Assembly (NCBI RefSeq): GCF_014852005.1 | Contig: NZ_JACVAU010000001.1 | Location: forward strand, 62,001-126,000 | Origin: Pseudoxanthomonas sp. PXM03 | Lineage (GTDB): Bacteria; Pseudomonadota; Gammaproteobacteria; Xanthomonadales; Xanthomonadaceae | Reading direction: 5' to 3' | Length of the DNA stretch: 64,000 nt | Notes under the pieces: model-generated | Seen by the model: only the letters and a program-made list of their open reading frames with translations | Databases searched by the model: none | What the model was told of the DNA's origin: nothing | Shown: in pieces, positions 53,168-61,658 of the stretch | How positions within the stretch are numbered: position 1 is the first letter of the stretch | How the letters are laid out: each line of letters opens with the position of its first letter | Program-made: the position numbers and the translations under genes

Positions 53168-53848
53168 GTCACCCAGCAGCCACGCCACGATGCCGGCGAT
53201 GTCGTCCGGATTCCCGGCGCGACCCAGCGGCGTCTGCGCCAGCAGCCGCGTCTGCACGTCAGGATCGATCCCGGCGTCCGGCCACAGGATCGCGCCCGGC
53301 GAGACCGCGTTCACCCGCACCTCCGGCGCCAGCGATACAGCCAGTCCGCGCGACACCGCCAGCAGCGCCGCCTTGGATGCGGCGTACACCGCCAGGTCCG
53401 CGCGTGGTTGATCGGCATAGATGTCGGCGATGTTGACGATCGCCCCGTGTGCGGCGCGCAGGTGCGGCGCCGCCGCCTGCGACAGGAAGAATGGCGCGCG
53501 TGCATTGACCGCGAACAGTTCTTCCCACTGCGCCGGCGTGGCACTGCCGGCCGGCGTGGGATAGAACGCCGATGCGTTGTTGACCAGCGCATCCAGACGA
53601 CCGTAGTGGCCCACGGTCCTCGCGACCAGTTCGGGCAGGCGATCGAAGGCGGCCAGCTCGGCCTGCAGCATCAGCGTGCTGCCGGCGCGTGCGGTTTCCA
53701 GTTCGGCGATCAGGGCCTGCATTTCGCTGGCCGAGGCGCGATAGTGCAGGGCCAGATCCCAGCCATCGGCGTGCAACCGGCGCGCGATCGCCGCTCCCAC
53801 GCGGCGGGCGGCACCGGTGACCAGGACGACGCGGCGTGAGGTGGGCAT
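53108..53848 (-). CDS. SDR family pteridine reductase (FolM/PTR1-like)
   Basis: A 246-residue short-chain reductase. It carries the nucleotide motif VLVTGAARRVGAAIARRL with the Arg typical of PTR1/FolM pteridine reductases, ALHYRAS, LVNNASAFYPTP, catalytic YAASKAAL (Tyr-x3-Lys) and SPGAILWPDAG. These features, together with neighbouring folB and folK, fit reduction of dihydrofolate, dihydropterin or dihydromonapterin. ATG 53848 (MPTSRRVVLVTG) fits best. Its C-terminal 60 bp overlap the opposing gene. Confidence 0.87.
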   Translation of the reverse strand: MPTSRRVVLVTGAARRVGAAIARRLHADGWDLALHYRASASEMQALIAELETARAGSTLMLQAELAAFDRLPELVARTVGHYGRLDALVNNASAFYPTPAGSATPAQWEELFAVNARAPFFLSQAAAPHLRAAHGAIVNIADIYADQPRADLAVYAASKAALLAVSRGLAVSLAPEVRVNAVSPGAILWPDAGIDPDVQTRLLAQTPLGRAGNPDDIAGIVAWLLGDSASYITGQVVRVDGGRALG

Positions 53849-53949
53849 GGCGGACTCCGGTGCGGGGACAGACATTCTCCCTGCTTTGCACCGGAATGGC
53901 GCAACGCGACGCCTGCGGATGTGAGTCGAATCCACCCTGCTGCGGAAGC

Positions 53950-53978
53950 TTGACGACGTGCACGGTTAGCGTGCATGT
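53950..53978 (+). promoter_or_regulatory. Candidate promoter/operator before the ATP-grasp gene
   Basis: TTGACG at 53950-53955 is a good -35 box but the -10 (GCATGT at 53973-53978, 17-bp spacer) is poor. Inside the spacer is a perfect inverted repeat tgcacg-gttag-cgtgca (53959-53975), which could bind a regulator. Confidence 0.3.
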
Positions 53979-54032
53979 TGCGACGCATCACCCTTCGCCG
54001 GATGCGCCGGCCAGGGACAACGGAAAGGGCGA

Positions 54033-55490
54033 ATGGACTGGGCGAAGTACCGCACCACGACCTTTGACGAACTCATCCAGGCCGATGGACGGCCGCGTCC
54101 GGCCGCACGCCGGCTGGTGGAGTACCTGGCGGGCCTGTCCGGCCGCGAGCTGGCCGAACGCCAACTCGCCGCCGACGTGGTGGCGCGCGTGCAGGGCATC
54201 ACCTTCACCGTGTACTCGGACGGCCGCAACGTCGACCGCACGCTGCCTTTCGACCTGATCCCGCGCATCATCCCGCTCAGCGAGTGGCAACGCACCGAGG
54301 CCGGCCTGAAGCAGCGCATGCGCGCGCTGAACCTCTTCATCGGCGACATCTACGGCAAGCAGCAGATCGTCAAGGACAAGGTGTTCCCGGCGATGCTGCT
54401 GAAGGATTCGGTGAACTTCCGCGAGCAGTGCGTCGGCATCACGCCGCCGCTGGGCGTGTGGGCGCACATCTGCGGCTCGGACCTGGTGCGCGACGGCGAC
54501 GGCACGCTGTACGCGCTGGAGGACAACCTGCGCATTCCCTCCGGCGTCAGCTACATGCTGGAGAACCGCATGGTGGCCAAGCGCGTGTTCCCGGAACTGT
54601 TCGAGACCAGCTCGATCCTGCCGGTTGACGAATACCCCAGCCAGCTGTACGACACGCTGGCCGCGCTGTCGCCACGGCCCGGCAACACGCCCGTGATCGC
54701 GTTGCTGACGCCGGGCGTGTTCAACAGCGCGTACTTCGAACACGCCTACCTGGCGCAGGCGATGGGCATCGAACTGGTCGAAGGCAACGACCTGTTCGTG
54801 GCCGACGACGACTGCACGTACATGCGCACGGTGTATGGCCCGCAGCGCGTGGACGTCATCTACCGCCGCGTCGACGACCTGTTCATCGATCCCGAGGTCT
54901 TCCATCCCGACTCCGTGCTCGGCGTGCCGGGACTGATCCGCAGCTGGCGCGCGGGCAAGGTGGCGCTGGCCAACGCGCCCGGTGCGGGCGTGGCCGACGA
55001 CAAGGTCGTGTTCGCGTACGTGCCGAAGATGATCAAGTACTACCTCGACGAGGATCCCATCCTGCCCAACGTGCCGAGCTACCTCTGCCACAACGCGAAG
55101 GAGCGCAAGTACGTGCTGGAGAACATCGAGAAGCTGGTGGTGAAGCCCGCCAACGAATCCGGCGGCTACGGCATGCTGATCGGGCCGCGCTCGACCAAGC
55201 GCCAGCGCGAGAAGTTCAAGGCACTGATCGAGGCGAATCCGCGCAACTACATGGCGCAACCCACGCTGGCGCTGTCCACCGCGCCGATCGTGACCAAGCA
55301 GGGACCGTCACCCCGCCACATCGACCTGAGGCCCTTCGTCCTGTCGCGCGAGGACACCTACGTCACCACGGGTGGCCTGACCCGCGTGGCGATGGTGAAG
55401 GGCTCGCTGGTGGTCAATTCATCGCAGGGCGGCGGCGCGAAGGACACCTGGGTGGTCGATCTGTCCGACCATGACGAGGAGGCCGCCTGA
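54033..55490 (+). CDS. Circularly permuted ATP-grasp type 2 family protein (COG2308)
   Basis: A 485-residue protein with a circularly permuted ATP-grasp fold, predicted to join a carboxylate to an amine using ATP; no product is known. Motifs include RALNLFIGDIYGKQQIVKDKVFPAMLL, CVGITPPLGVWAHICGSDLVRDGDGT, LEDNLRIPSGVSYMLENRMVAKRVFPELF, DVIYRRVDDLFIDPEVFHPDS and KLVVKPANESGGYGMLIGP. It overlaps the alpha-E gene (TGATG) and lies opposite the Anbu peptidase gene, the usual trio. The transglutaminase often found with them is absent here. Confidence 0.93.
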   Translation: MDWAKYRTTTFDELIQADGRPRPAARRLVEYLAGLSGRELAERQLAADVVARVQGITFTVYSDGRNVDRTLPFDLIPRIIPLSEWQRTEAGLKQRMRALNLFIGDIYGKQQIVKDKVFPAMLLKDSVNFREQCVGITPPLGVWAHICGSDLVRDGDGTLYALEDNLRIPSGVSYMLENRMVAKRVFPELFETSSILPVDEYPSQLYDTLAALSPRPGNTPVIALLTPGVFNSAYFEHAYLAQAMGIELVEGNDLFVADDDCTYMRTVYGPQRVDVIYRRVDDLFIDPEVFHPDSVLGVPGLIRSWRAGKVALANAPGAGVADDKVVFAYVPKMIKYYLDEDPILPNVPSYLCHNAKERKYVLENIEKLVVKPANESGGYGMLIGPRSTKRQREKFKALIEANPRNYMAQPTLALSTAPIVTKQGPSPRHIDLRPFVLSREDTYVTTGGLTRVAMVKGSLVVNSSQGGGAKDTWVVDLSDHDEEAA

Positions 55491-56431
55491 TGCTGTCGCG
55501 CGTCGCCGACAACCTGTTCTGGTTCAGCCGCTATGTGCGGCGGGCGGAGAACACCGCACGCCTGGTGGGCGTGGGCAGTCAGTTGCAACTGGACATGCCG
55601 CGCTCCGTCCGTTTCACGTGGCGGCCGATGATCGACACCGTCGGCGCCGGGTCGTACTTCGAGGAATGCCATCCCGGTGCCGGCCATGATGCCGCCGACG
55701 TGGACGTGATCCATTTCCTGCTGCTGGACGAGCGCAATCCGTCGTCGCTGCGCACCTCGGTGGATTCGGCGCGCGAAATCCTGCGCAGCATCCGCGACAG
55801 CCTGCCGCAGGACGTGTGGGAGGCCATCAACGACCTGCACCTGTACATCGGCGCGCACGGCGAGCGCAGCCTGAGCCGGCGTTACCGCATCGAGTTCCTC
55901 AATCGCATCATCGATGGCTGCCTGAAGGTGTCGGGCCTGCTCAGTGCGAATGTCAGCCGCGACATCGGTTACCAGTTCCTGCGCCTGGGCACGGCGCTGG
56001 AACAGGCCGACATGACCACCCGCATCATCGATGCCGGCGCCTCGGGCCTGGTGACGCCGCGCAACGAGGATGATCGCGAGGCCTTCCAGAACATGCAGTG
56101 GATGAGCGTGCTGCGCTCGCTGGCCGGCTACCAGATGTTCCGTCGCCACGTGCGCCAGCGCGTCACCGCCGAGCTGGCGCTGCGCTTCCTGCTGCAGAAC
56201 AACGAGTTCCCGCGCAGCGTGCAGTTCTGCCTGACGCGCGCGCAGAGCGTGTTGCCCACCATGCCCCCACGCCCCGGCGTGGACCGTCATCTCAACCGCC
56301 TGATCGGCATGACCCGCAATGCCGATCCGGTGTCACTCGCGGCACGCAATCCCGCACCCTTCATGGACCAGATCCAGGTCCACCTGAGTTCGCTGCATTC
56401 GGCCATCGCCGAGGGCTACTTCCACGGGTGA
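55490..56431 (+). CDS. Alpha-E domain protein (DUF403, COG2307)
   Basis: A 313-residue, mostly helical alpha-E domain protein, of unknown function and nearly always encoded with the COG2308 ATP-grasp protein: MLSRVADNLFWFSRYVRRAENTARLV at the start, ILRSIRDSLPQDVWEAINDLHLYI, NVSRDIGYQFLRLGTALEQADMTTRIID and MQWMSVLRSLAGYQMFRR, ending SSLHSAIAEGYFHG. TGATG overlap with the preceding gene indicates translational coupling. Its stop is only 13 bp from a family A paired repeat. Confidence 0.94.
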   Translation: MLSRVADNLFWFSRYVRRAENTARLVGVGSQLQLDMPRSVRFTWRPMIDTVGAGSYFEECHPGAGHDAADVDVIHFLLLDERNPSSLRTSVDSAREILRSIRDSLPQDVWEAINDLHLYIGAHGERSLSRRYRIEFLNRIIDGCLKVSGLLSANVSRDIGYQFLRLGTALEQADMTTRIIDAGASGLVTPRNEDDREAFQNMQWMSVLRSLAGYQMFRRHVRQRVTAELALRFLLQNNEFPRSVQFCLTRAQSVLPTMPPRPGVDRHLNRLIGMTRNADPVSLAARNPAPFMDQIQVHLSSLHSAIAEGYFHG

Positions 56432-56443
56432 GGACGCGGCTTT

Positions 56444-56590
56444 CTGTAGGAGCGACGTAAGTCGCGACCGCACGGCCGATGCTTTCGTCAACGTTTGGAT
56501 CATGCACAGCAGCCTGTCGTCCGGCGCTCTCGCTTGGTCGCGGTGCCGGGACGATTGGGCGTGCGGTCGCGACTTACGTCGCTCCTACAG
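56444..56590. repeat. Paired inverted repeat, REPIN-like (family A, copy 3)
   Basis: Arms 56444-56473 (starting ctgtaggagcgacgtaagtc) and 56561-56590 are perfect 30-bp reverse complements with 87 bp between. It fills the gap between the alpha-E gene and the convergent Anbu gene. Confidence 0.9.
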
Positions 56591-56601
56591 AGGCTTGAGG
56601 T

Positions 56602-57432
56602 CTATTGCTGCCCTTGCGCGTCGCCGGGATCCTGCCGCGAGGGCGCGCGCCGCGGCGGCATCGATGGCAGCGGGCCGGTGGGTGCTTCGCGTTCCTGCTG
56701 CGGCTCCCAGGGAAACCGCGGCAGGCTGTGCACGGCGGCTTCCAGCTTGCGCGACCACGTGTCGTGGATCTCGGCGTACAGCGGCGTGTCCGCTTCCAGC
56801 CGCACCTTCTGGCTGATCTTCAGGTCGCCCGTACGCAGCAGCGCCATGTCCACCGGCATGCCGACCGACAGGTTGGAGCGGATCGTGGAGTCCAGCGAAA
56901 CCAGTGCACAGCGCGCCGCATCTTCCAGCGAGGTCTCGGGCCGGATGATGCGGTCGAGGATGGGTTTGCCGTACTTGGATTCGCCGATCTGCAGGTACGG
57001 CGTTTCCGGTGACGTGGCGATGCAGTTGCCCAATGGATAGACCATGTACAGGCCGGGCCGCTCGCCGGCGATCTGGCCACCGAGGATCAGCGTGGACTGC
57101 ACGTTGACGCCGCTCTGCTGGGCATCGTCGATCACCCGCGCCTGGCTGGTCACCAGCGTCTCGCCCACGTACTCGGCCACTTCGTACAGGTGCGAGAACG
57201 TGCGCAGGCTGCGCGGCGCATGCGGATCATCCACGTCGCGCTGCAGCTTGGACAGGGTGAGCTGGGTGGTGGCCAGGTTGCCGGCCGACATGATGACGAA
57301 CACGCGCTCGCCCGGCCATTCGAACACGTGCAGCTTGCGGTACACGCGCACATCGTCGAACGAAGCGCTGGTGCGGGTATCCGCGGCGAAGACCAGGCCT
57401 TCGTTGACTTCGATGCCGACGCAATAGGTCAT
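56602..57432 (-). CDS. Proteasome-type peptidase (Anbu, ancestral beta subunit homologue)
   Basis: A 276-residue member of the Anbu/BPH proteasome-like Ntn-hydrolase family. Thr2 follows the initiator Met directly (MTYCVGIEVNEGLVFAADTRTSA), so removal of Met would expose the catalytic threonine. Also visible are FVIMSAGNLATTQL, TLILGGQIAGERPGLYMVYPLGN and ALVSLDSTIRSNLSVG. The last 35 residues are a Pro/Arg/Gln-rich tail (EPQQEREAPTGPLPSMPPRR) that looks disordered. It faces the ATP-grasp and alpha-E genes across the repeat, the standard partners of Anbu. Function of the system is unknown. Confidence 0.92.
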   Translation of the reverse strand: MTYCVGIEVNEGLVFAADTRTSASFDDVRVYRKLHVFEWPGERVFVIMSAGNLATTQLTLSKLQRDVDDPHAPRSLRTFSHLYEVAEYVGETLVTSQARVIDDAQQSGVNVQSTLILGGQIAGERPGLYMVYPLGNCIATSPETPYLQIGESKYGKPILDRIIRPETSLEDAARCALVSLDSTIRSNLSVGMPVDMALLRTGDLKISQKVRLEADTPLYAEIHDTWSRKLEAAVHSLPRFPWEPQQEREAPTGPLPSMPPRRAPSRQDPGDAQGQQ

Positions 57433-57551
57433 GGCGTGTCCGTTGCTGCTGTGCACCACGATTCTATGCGTGGCCCCGGGGGTTGGCTAGGGCCGCCGTG
57501 CCAATGTGAATCGGCCCGTACAATGACGTGGTTTCCCGTTTCAGGTGCGCC

Positions 57552-58736
57552 ATGCAGGCTGATCTACCCCTACCCGACGATGTGGCACAGGCGCACAGCG
57601 AACGCCTGGCCGCACTGATCCGCGCCGAGATCGCCGCCGGGGGCGGCAGCATGCCGTTTTCGCGTTTCATGGAGCGCAGCCTCTACGCGCCCGGGTTGGG
57701 CTACTACAGCGCGGGCAGCACCAAGTTCGGCGAGGCGGGTGACTTCACGACGTCGCCGGAGTTGGGGCCACTGTTCGCCAGCTGCGTGGCGCAGGCGGTG
57801 GCGCCGGTGTTGCAGCAGCTGGGCCCGGAGGCCGAATTCGTGGAGATCGGCGGCGGCAGCGGCGCCTTCGCGGAGATCACGCTGAAGCGCTTGCTGGCGC
57901 TGGATGCCCTGCCTGCACGGTACGCGATTCTCGAACCCAGCGCCGACCTGCGCGAGCGTCAGCGCGAGCGCCTGCAAGCGCGCCTGATTCCGCCGGTCTT
58001 CGACCTGGTCGAATGGCTCGACGGCCCGCCATCCGACGCCTGGAATGGCGTCCTGTTCGCCAACGAAGTGATCGATGCCCTGCCGACGCCGCGCTTCACG
58101 CTGCGCGATGGCGAAGTGTTCGAGGAAGGCGTGGCGCTGGACGGCGAAGGTCGCTTCGTCCGCACCGACCGGCCGGCCGACGCGTTGCTCGCCGCCGCCG
58201 TGCGCCATGTCGAGCGCTATCTTGAGCAGCCGTTCCCGGACGGCTACCGCTCGGAACTGCTGCCGCAACTGCCGTACTGGATACAGGCGGTGATGGGAGG
58301 CCTGGATCGCGGTGCCATGCTCTTCGCCGATTACGGCTACACGCGGCGCGAGTTCTACCAGCCTGACCGGGACGACGGCACGCTGCGTGCGTATTACCGC
58401 CATCGGGTGCACAACGATCCCTACCTGTGGCCGGGCCTGCAGGACATCACCGCGTCGGTGGATTTCACCGCGCTGGCGGAAGCCGGCACGCAGGCGGGCT
58501 TCGACATGGCGGGCTACACCACACAGGCCAACTTCCTGCTGGGCAACGGCCTGCAGGAACGGTTGGCCGAAGCCGAAGCGCGCGCGGACGAAACCACGTT
58601 GTTGCGCCTGCGCAACGAGGCCAAGCGGCTGACCTTGCCCAGCGAGATGGGGGAGCGATTCCAGGTGATGGGTTTTTCGCGCGACGTGGAGTTCGGCGTG
58701 GCGTTCCTGTTCAACGACCTGAGCTGGCGCCTGTGA
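57552..58736 (+). CDS. SAM-dependent methyltransferase, MidA/NDUFAF7 family
   Basis: A 394-residue class I methyltransferase of the MidA (NDUFAF7) family, which in mitochondria methylates an arginine of the complex I subunit NDUFS2. Motifs: MERSLYAPGLGYYSAG, FGEAGDFTTSPELGPLF, EFVEIGGGSGAFAEITL (SAM loop), NEVIDALPTPRF, and ADYGYTRREFYQPDRDDGTLRAYYRH. Bacterial substrate uncertain but a respiratory complex I link is possible. ATG 57552; the stop overlaps the next gene's start (GTGA). Confidence 0.92.
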   Translation: MQADLPLPDDVAQAHSERLAALIRAEIAAGGGSMPFSRFMERSLYAPGLGYYSAGSTKFGEAGDFTTSPELGPLFASCVAQAVAPVLQQLGPEAEFVEIGGGSGAFAEITLKRLLALDALPARYAILEPSADLRERQRERLQARLIPPVFDLVEWLDGPPSDAWNGVLFANEVIDALPTPRFTLRDGEVFEEGVALDGEGRFVRTDRPADALLAAAVRHVERYLEQPFPDGYRSELLPQLPYWIQAVMGGLDRGAMLFADYGYTRREFYQPDRDDGTLRAYYRHRVHNDPYLWPGLQDITASVDFTALAEAGTQAGFDMAGYTTQANFLLGNGLQERLAEAEARADETTLLRLRNEAKRLTLPSEMGERFQVMGFSRDVEFGVAFLFNDLSWRL

Positions 58737-59125
58737 GCGGGACATTCGCGCTCAAGCCGTTCCGTCGTCCGCGGCTGTGGCTGCCGCTGTGGTTGATGGC
58801 GGTCACGGCCGTGGTGGTGTTGTCGCTGGTGAATCTGAGTGGATTGCCGCCGGTGCCGGAAGGTGGCGACAAGGTCGAGCACTTCCTGGCGTACGCACTG
58901 CTTTCCGCGTCGGCCGTGCAGCTGTTCGCCAAGCGCCGTGCCTGCCTGCTCGTTGCGCTGCTGCTGGTCGCGCTGGGCATCGGCCTGGAATTCGCGCAGG
59001 GAATGCTGACCAGTACGCGCATGGCCGATCCGCGTGATGCAGTGGCGAACACGCTGGGCGTGCTGGCCGGCCTGGCGACCATGACCACCCCGCTGCGCGA
59101 CCTGCTGCTGCGCCTGCGCGGATGA
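58733..59125 (+). CDS. VanZ-like family membrane protein
   Basis: A 130-residue protein with three to four hydrophobic helices: LWLPLWLMAVTAVVVLSLVNL, VEHFLAYALLSASAVQLFA, CLLVALLLVALGIGLEFAQ and NTLGVLAGLATM. The VanZ signature GGDKVEHFLAYALLS (K-x2-HF-x2-Y) and GIGLEFAQGML are both present. It starts at GTG within a four-base overlap with the methyltransferase stop. Function unknown; the family is named for a teicoplanin-resistance protein but most members are not resistance genes. Confidence 0.85.
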   Translation: MSGTFALKPFRRPRLWLPLWLMAVTAVVVLSLVNLSGLPPVPEGGDKVEHFLAYALLSASAVQLFAKRRACLLVALLLVALGIGLEFAQGMLTSTRMADPRDAVANTLGVLAGLATMTTPLRDLLLRLRG

Positions 59126-59127
59126 TG

Positions 59128-59210
59128 GTAGGAGGGGCTTCAGCCCCGATGCTCTTCGGTCGATATCCCATCGATTTGACGAAAAGCATCGGGGCTGAAG
59201 CCCCTCCTAC
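59128..59210. repeat. Paired inverted repeat (family C)
   Basis: Arms 59128-59153 (starting gtaggaggggcttcagcccc) and 59185-59210 are perfect 26-bp reverse complements, 31 nt apart. Each arm carries ggggcttcagcccc, itself a small palindrome. A decayed copy is at 7983-8117. It begins two bases after the VanZ stop. Confidence 0.88.
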
Positions 59211-59223
59211 AGGATCCTGATGG

Positions 59224-61560
59224 TTACTGGGGCTGCAGCGTGATCCGGTCCAGGACCCACATCTGCGGGCGCGTGTCGCCGGTGAAGCGCACGCACAGGT
59301 CCTGCCTGCCGGTCGTACCGGCCGGAAGCGGCGTCTCAAGATCGAGGAAACCATCGGCGTTGGGCGCGGCCGGCAACGCCACCGTCGCCAGCGTGCGGCC
59401 CTTGCAGCCGCCGCCCAGGATCTCAAGTTCGCCCAGCGGCGACTTCGCCGGCTCGAACGTGCGGTGCGGTTCGTCGTGTGCCAGCTGGAAGTAGTACGGG
59501 ATTCTGCCCGCGCGCACCTTGATCGACGCGATGCCGTCGAGATCGGCCTGGTTCCACTGCCAGCAGGGATAGAAGATGGTGGCGTTGAAGATCGCGCGCT
59601 CGCCATCGGCCGGGCCATCGTCTTCCAGTCGCAGCAGCAGGCGTCCGGCATCCGGACACACGGCCATCGCTTCGTCGGTGCGCGACAGCAGCGAGGCGGG
59701 CGTCAGTTCGAACGTGGATGCAGGTGCCAGCGCACGGCCGTCGGCGAATGCCGCGGCGCGCACGGTGGCGGGAAGCTTCACATCCAACGGCGTCGTGAAG
59801 GCCGGTGACGTCGCCTTCGGTTCGCTGCCGTCCGTGGTGTAGCGCACGGCATAGCCCAGCGGGTTCGACAACGTGATCTTCGCCGTGCCGGCCTTGCGAT
59901 CGTCCTCGGCCGCGATCATGGCTTCGAACGGCGTCTTCGCGTAGCCCAGTCCGATGGCGTCGTAGCGCTTCAACTGCGCAGGCAGGCGGGCGGTGAAGCT
60001 GGCGAAGTCCTTCTTCGCCGCCGGCGTCCAGCCGGTTTCAGCCACGGCGGCAAGGCGCGGGAACGCGTTGTGCTGCAGGCGGGCGAAGGTGCGCGTGTGT
60101 TCGGTCCACAGGTTGGCCTGGATGCCGAGGATATGGTGGCGCTGGCTCTCTTCCAGTTCCGCCGGGATCGGATCGAAGCCGTAGACATCCTGCAGCGTGA
60201 TCAGCGCAGGACGGCCCGGGGGCTCGTTCGGCGAGGCGGTCTGCAGGTAGTCGAGGTACGTCTTGTTGGAAGGCGACATCACCACGTCATGGCCCTGGCG
60301 CGCGGCCTGCAGGCCGCCTTCGATGCCGCGCCACGACATGACGGTGGCTTCCGGCGGTAGCTTGGCTTCCAGGATCTCGTCCCAGCCGATCAGGCGCTTG
60401 CCGTGTGTGGCGAGATACTTCTCCAGACGTCCGACCAGGTAACCCTGCAGGTCCATCTCGGTCTTCGCACCCACCTCGCGCATGCGTGCCTGCTCGCGCG
60501 CGGAGGCTTCCCACTGGTCCTTGACCGCTTCGTCGCCGCCGATGTGCACGTAGGTGCCGGGGAACAGCGTGACCACTTCGCCCAGCACGTTCTCGAGGAA
60601 GGTGATGGTGCCTTCTTCGACGTTGACCAGGTTCGGGAACACGCCCCATTCGTTCGACGGCACCAGCGGCGTGTCGATCGAACCCAGTTCGGGATACGCA
60701 GCAATGGCGGCGGTCGCATGGCCCGGCACGTTGATCTCCGGCACCACGGTGATGTGGCGTTCGGCGGCGTACTTCACCACGTCGCGGATCTGGTCCTGCG
60801 TGTAGAAGCCGCAGTAGGGGCGCGGCTCGCCCGTCTTCGGGTCCTTGCCGCCATCACCGGCGGGGATGCGGCAGCCACCGATTTCGGTGAGCTTCGGGTA
60901 CTGCTTGATCTCGATGCGCCAGCCCTGGTCGTCGGTCAGGTGCCAATGCAGTGTGTTGAGCTTGTGCAGGGCCATCGCGTCGATGACCTTCTTGACCTCG
61001 TCCACGCTCTGGAAGTGGCGCGCCGGGTCCAGCATGAAGCCGCGCCAGCCGAAGCGGGGCGCGTCCTCGATTTGCAGCGCCGGCAGGGTGACGCCGCCCT
61101 TGTCGCCCTGGGTGGCGAGCTGCCACAGCGTCACCGCACCGTAGAACAGGCCGCGCTCATCGCGCGCCTTCACGGTGACGCCGTCGGGCGTGACGTCGAG
61201 CGAGTAGGCTTCCGGGTTCTGCTTGTCCGCACCGGCCGACTCCAGCACAAAGCGGATCACGCCCTTGCCCTCGTCCTGCGTGGAGGCCAGTGCAGGCCCT
61301 CCCGCCGACTGCAGGTAGGCCGCGAACTGCTGCGCCACGCGCGTTGCGGCTTCGCCGCTGGCGGCCAGGCGTGTGTCCGCAGTGATGGCAAAGGCGCCTT
61401 CGCCCGTTTGCAGTGCGGCAGGCGCCGGAATAAGCGACGGCGTGATCGGCGTGGACGCCGCCACGCCGCCATCGTCGCTGGTCTTCGGCGTGCAGCCGGC
61501 GAGAGCCAACAGGGTGAAGGCCAGCCCGGCCAGGGCGCGATGGGCGATGGGTCGGTTCAT
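59224..61560 (-). CDS. Beta-N-acetylhexosaminidase lipoprotein (GH20)
   Basis: Removes terminal beta-linked N-acetylglucosamine or -galactosamine. The 778-residue protein has the lipobox LAGC with Cys23 as the lipidated residue, a GH20 N-terminal domain (GH20b, about 40-165), and the catalytic TIM barrel (about 168-500) with Asp343-Glu344 in VHIGGDEAVKDQW, plus NTLHWHLTDDQGWRIEIKQYPKLTEIG and PEINVPGHATAAIAAYPEL. The C-terminal 220 residues include a beta domain with YAVRYTTDGSEPKATSP and a further carbohydrate-binding-like beta domain. It follows a TonB receptor gene, suggesting one scavenging unit for aminosugar glycans. Confidence 0.95.
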   Translation of the reverse strand: MNRPIAHRALAGLAFTLLALAGCTPKTSDDGGVAASTPITPSLIPAPAALQTGEGAFAITADTRLAASGEAATRVAQQFAAYLQSAGGPALASTQDEGKGVIRFVLESAGADKQNPEAYSLDVTPDGVTVKARDERGLFYGAVTLWQLATQGDKGGVTLPALQIEDAPRFGWRGFMLDPARHFQSVDEVKKVIDAMALHKLNTLHWHLTDDQGWRIEIKQYPKLTEIGGCRIPAGDGGKDPKTGEPRPYCGFYTQDQIRDVVKYAAERHITVVPEINVPGHATAAIAAYPELGSIDTPLVPSNEWGVFPNLVNVEEGTITFLENVLGEVVTLFPGTYVHIGGDEAVKDQWEASAREQARMREVGAKTEMDLQGYLVGRLEKYLATHGKRLIGWDEILEAKLPPEATVMSWRGIEGGLQAARQGHDVVMSPSNKTYLDYLQTASPNEPPGRPALITLQDVYGFDPIPAELEESQRHHILGIQANLWTEHTRTFARLQHNAFPRLAAVAETGWTPAAKKDFASFTARLPAQLKRYDAIGLGYAKTPFEAMIAAEDDRKAGTAKITLSNPLGYAVRYTTDGSEPKATSPAFTTPLDVKLPATVRAAAFADGRALAPASTFELTPASLLSRTDEAMAVCPDAGRLLLRLEDDGPADGERAIFNATIFYPCWQWNQADLDGIASIKVRAGRIPYYFQLAHDEPHRTFEPAKSPLGELEILGGGCKGRTLATVALPAAPNADGFLDLETPLPAGTTGRQDLCVRFTGDTRPQMWVLDRITLQPQ

Positions 61561-61601
61561 CGGTGTCCTCGGTAGCGATGGGCACAGCATGCCCAAAAAA
61601 A

Positions 61602-61627
61602 GCGGGCCCGGACGGATCCGGGCCCGC
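61602..61627 (-). terminator. Rho-independent terminator of the TonB receptor gene
   Basis: Stem gcgggcccgga / tccgggcccgc with loop cgga, 32 bases past the receptor stop on the minus strand, followed there by seven T. It lies before the GH20 gene, so that gene is either read through or has its own promoter. Confidence 0.9.
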
Positions 61628-61658
61628 AGAGGGAGAGTGTTCCCTTACATCGTGCGGC

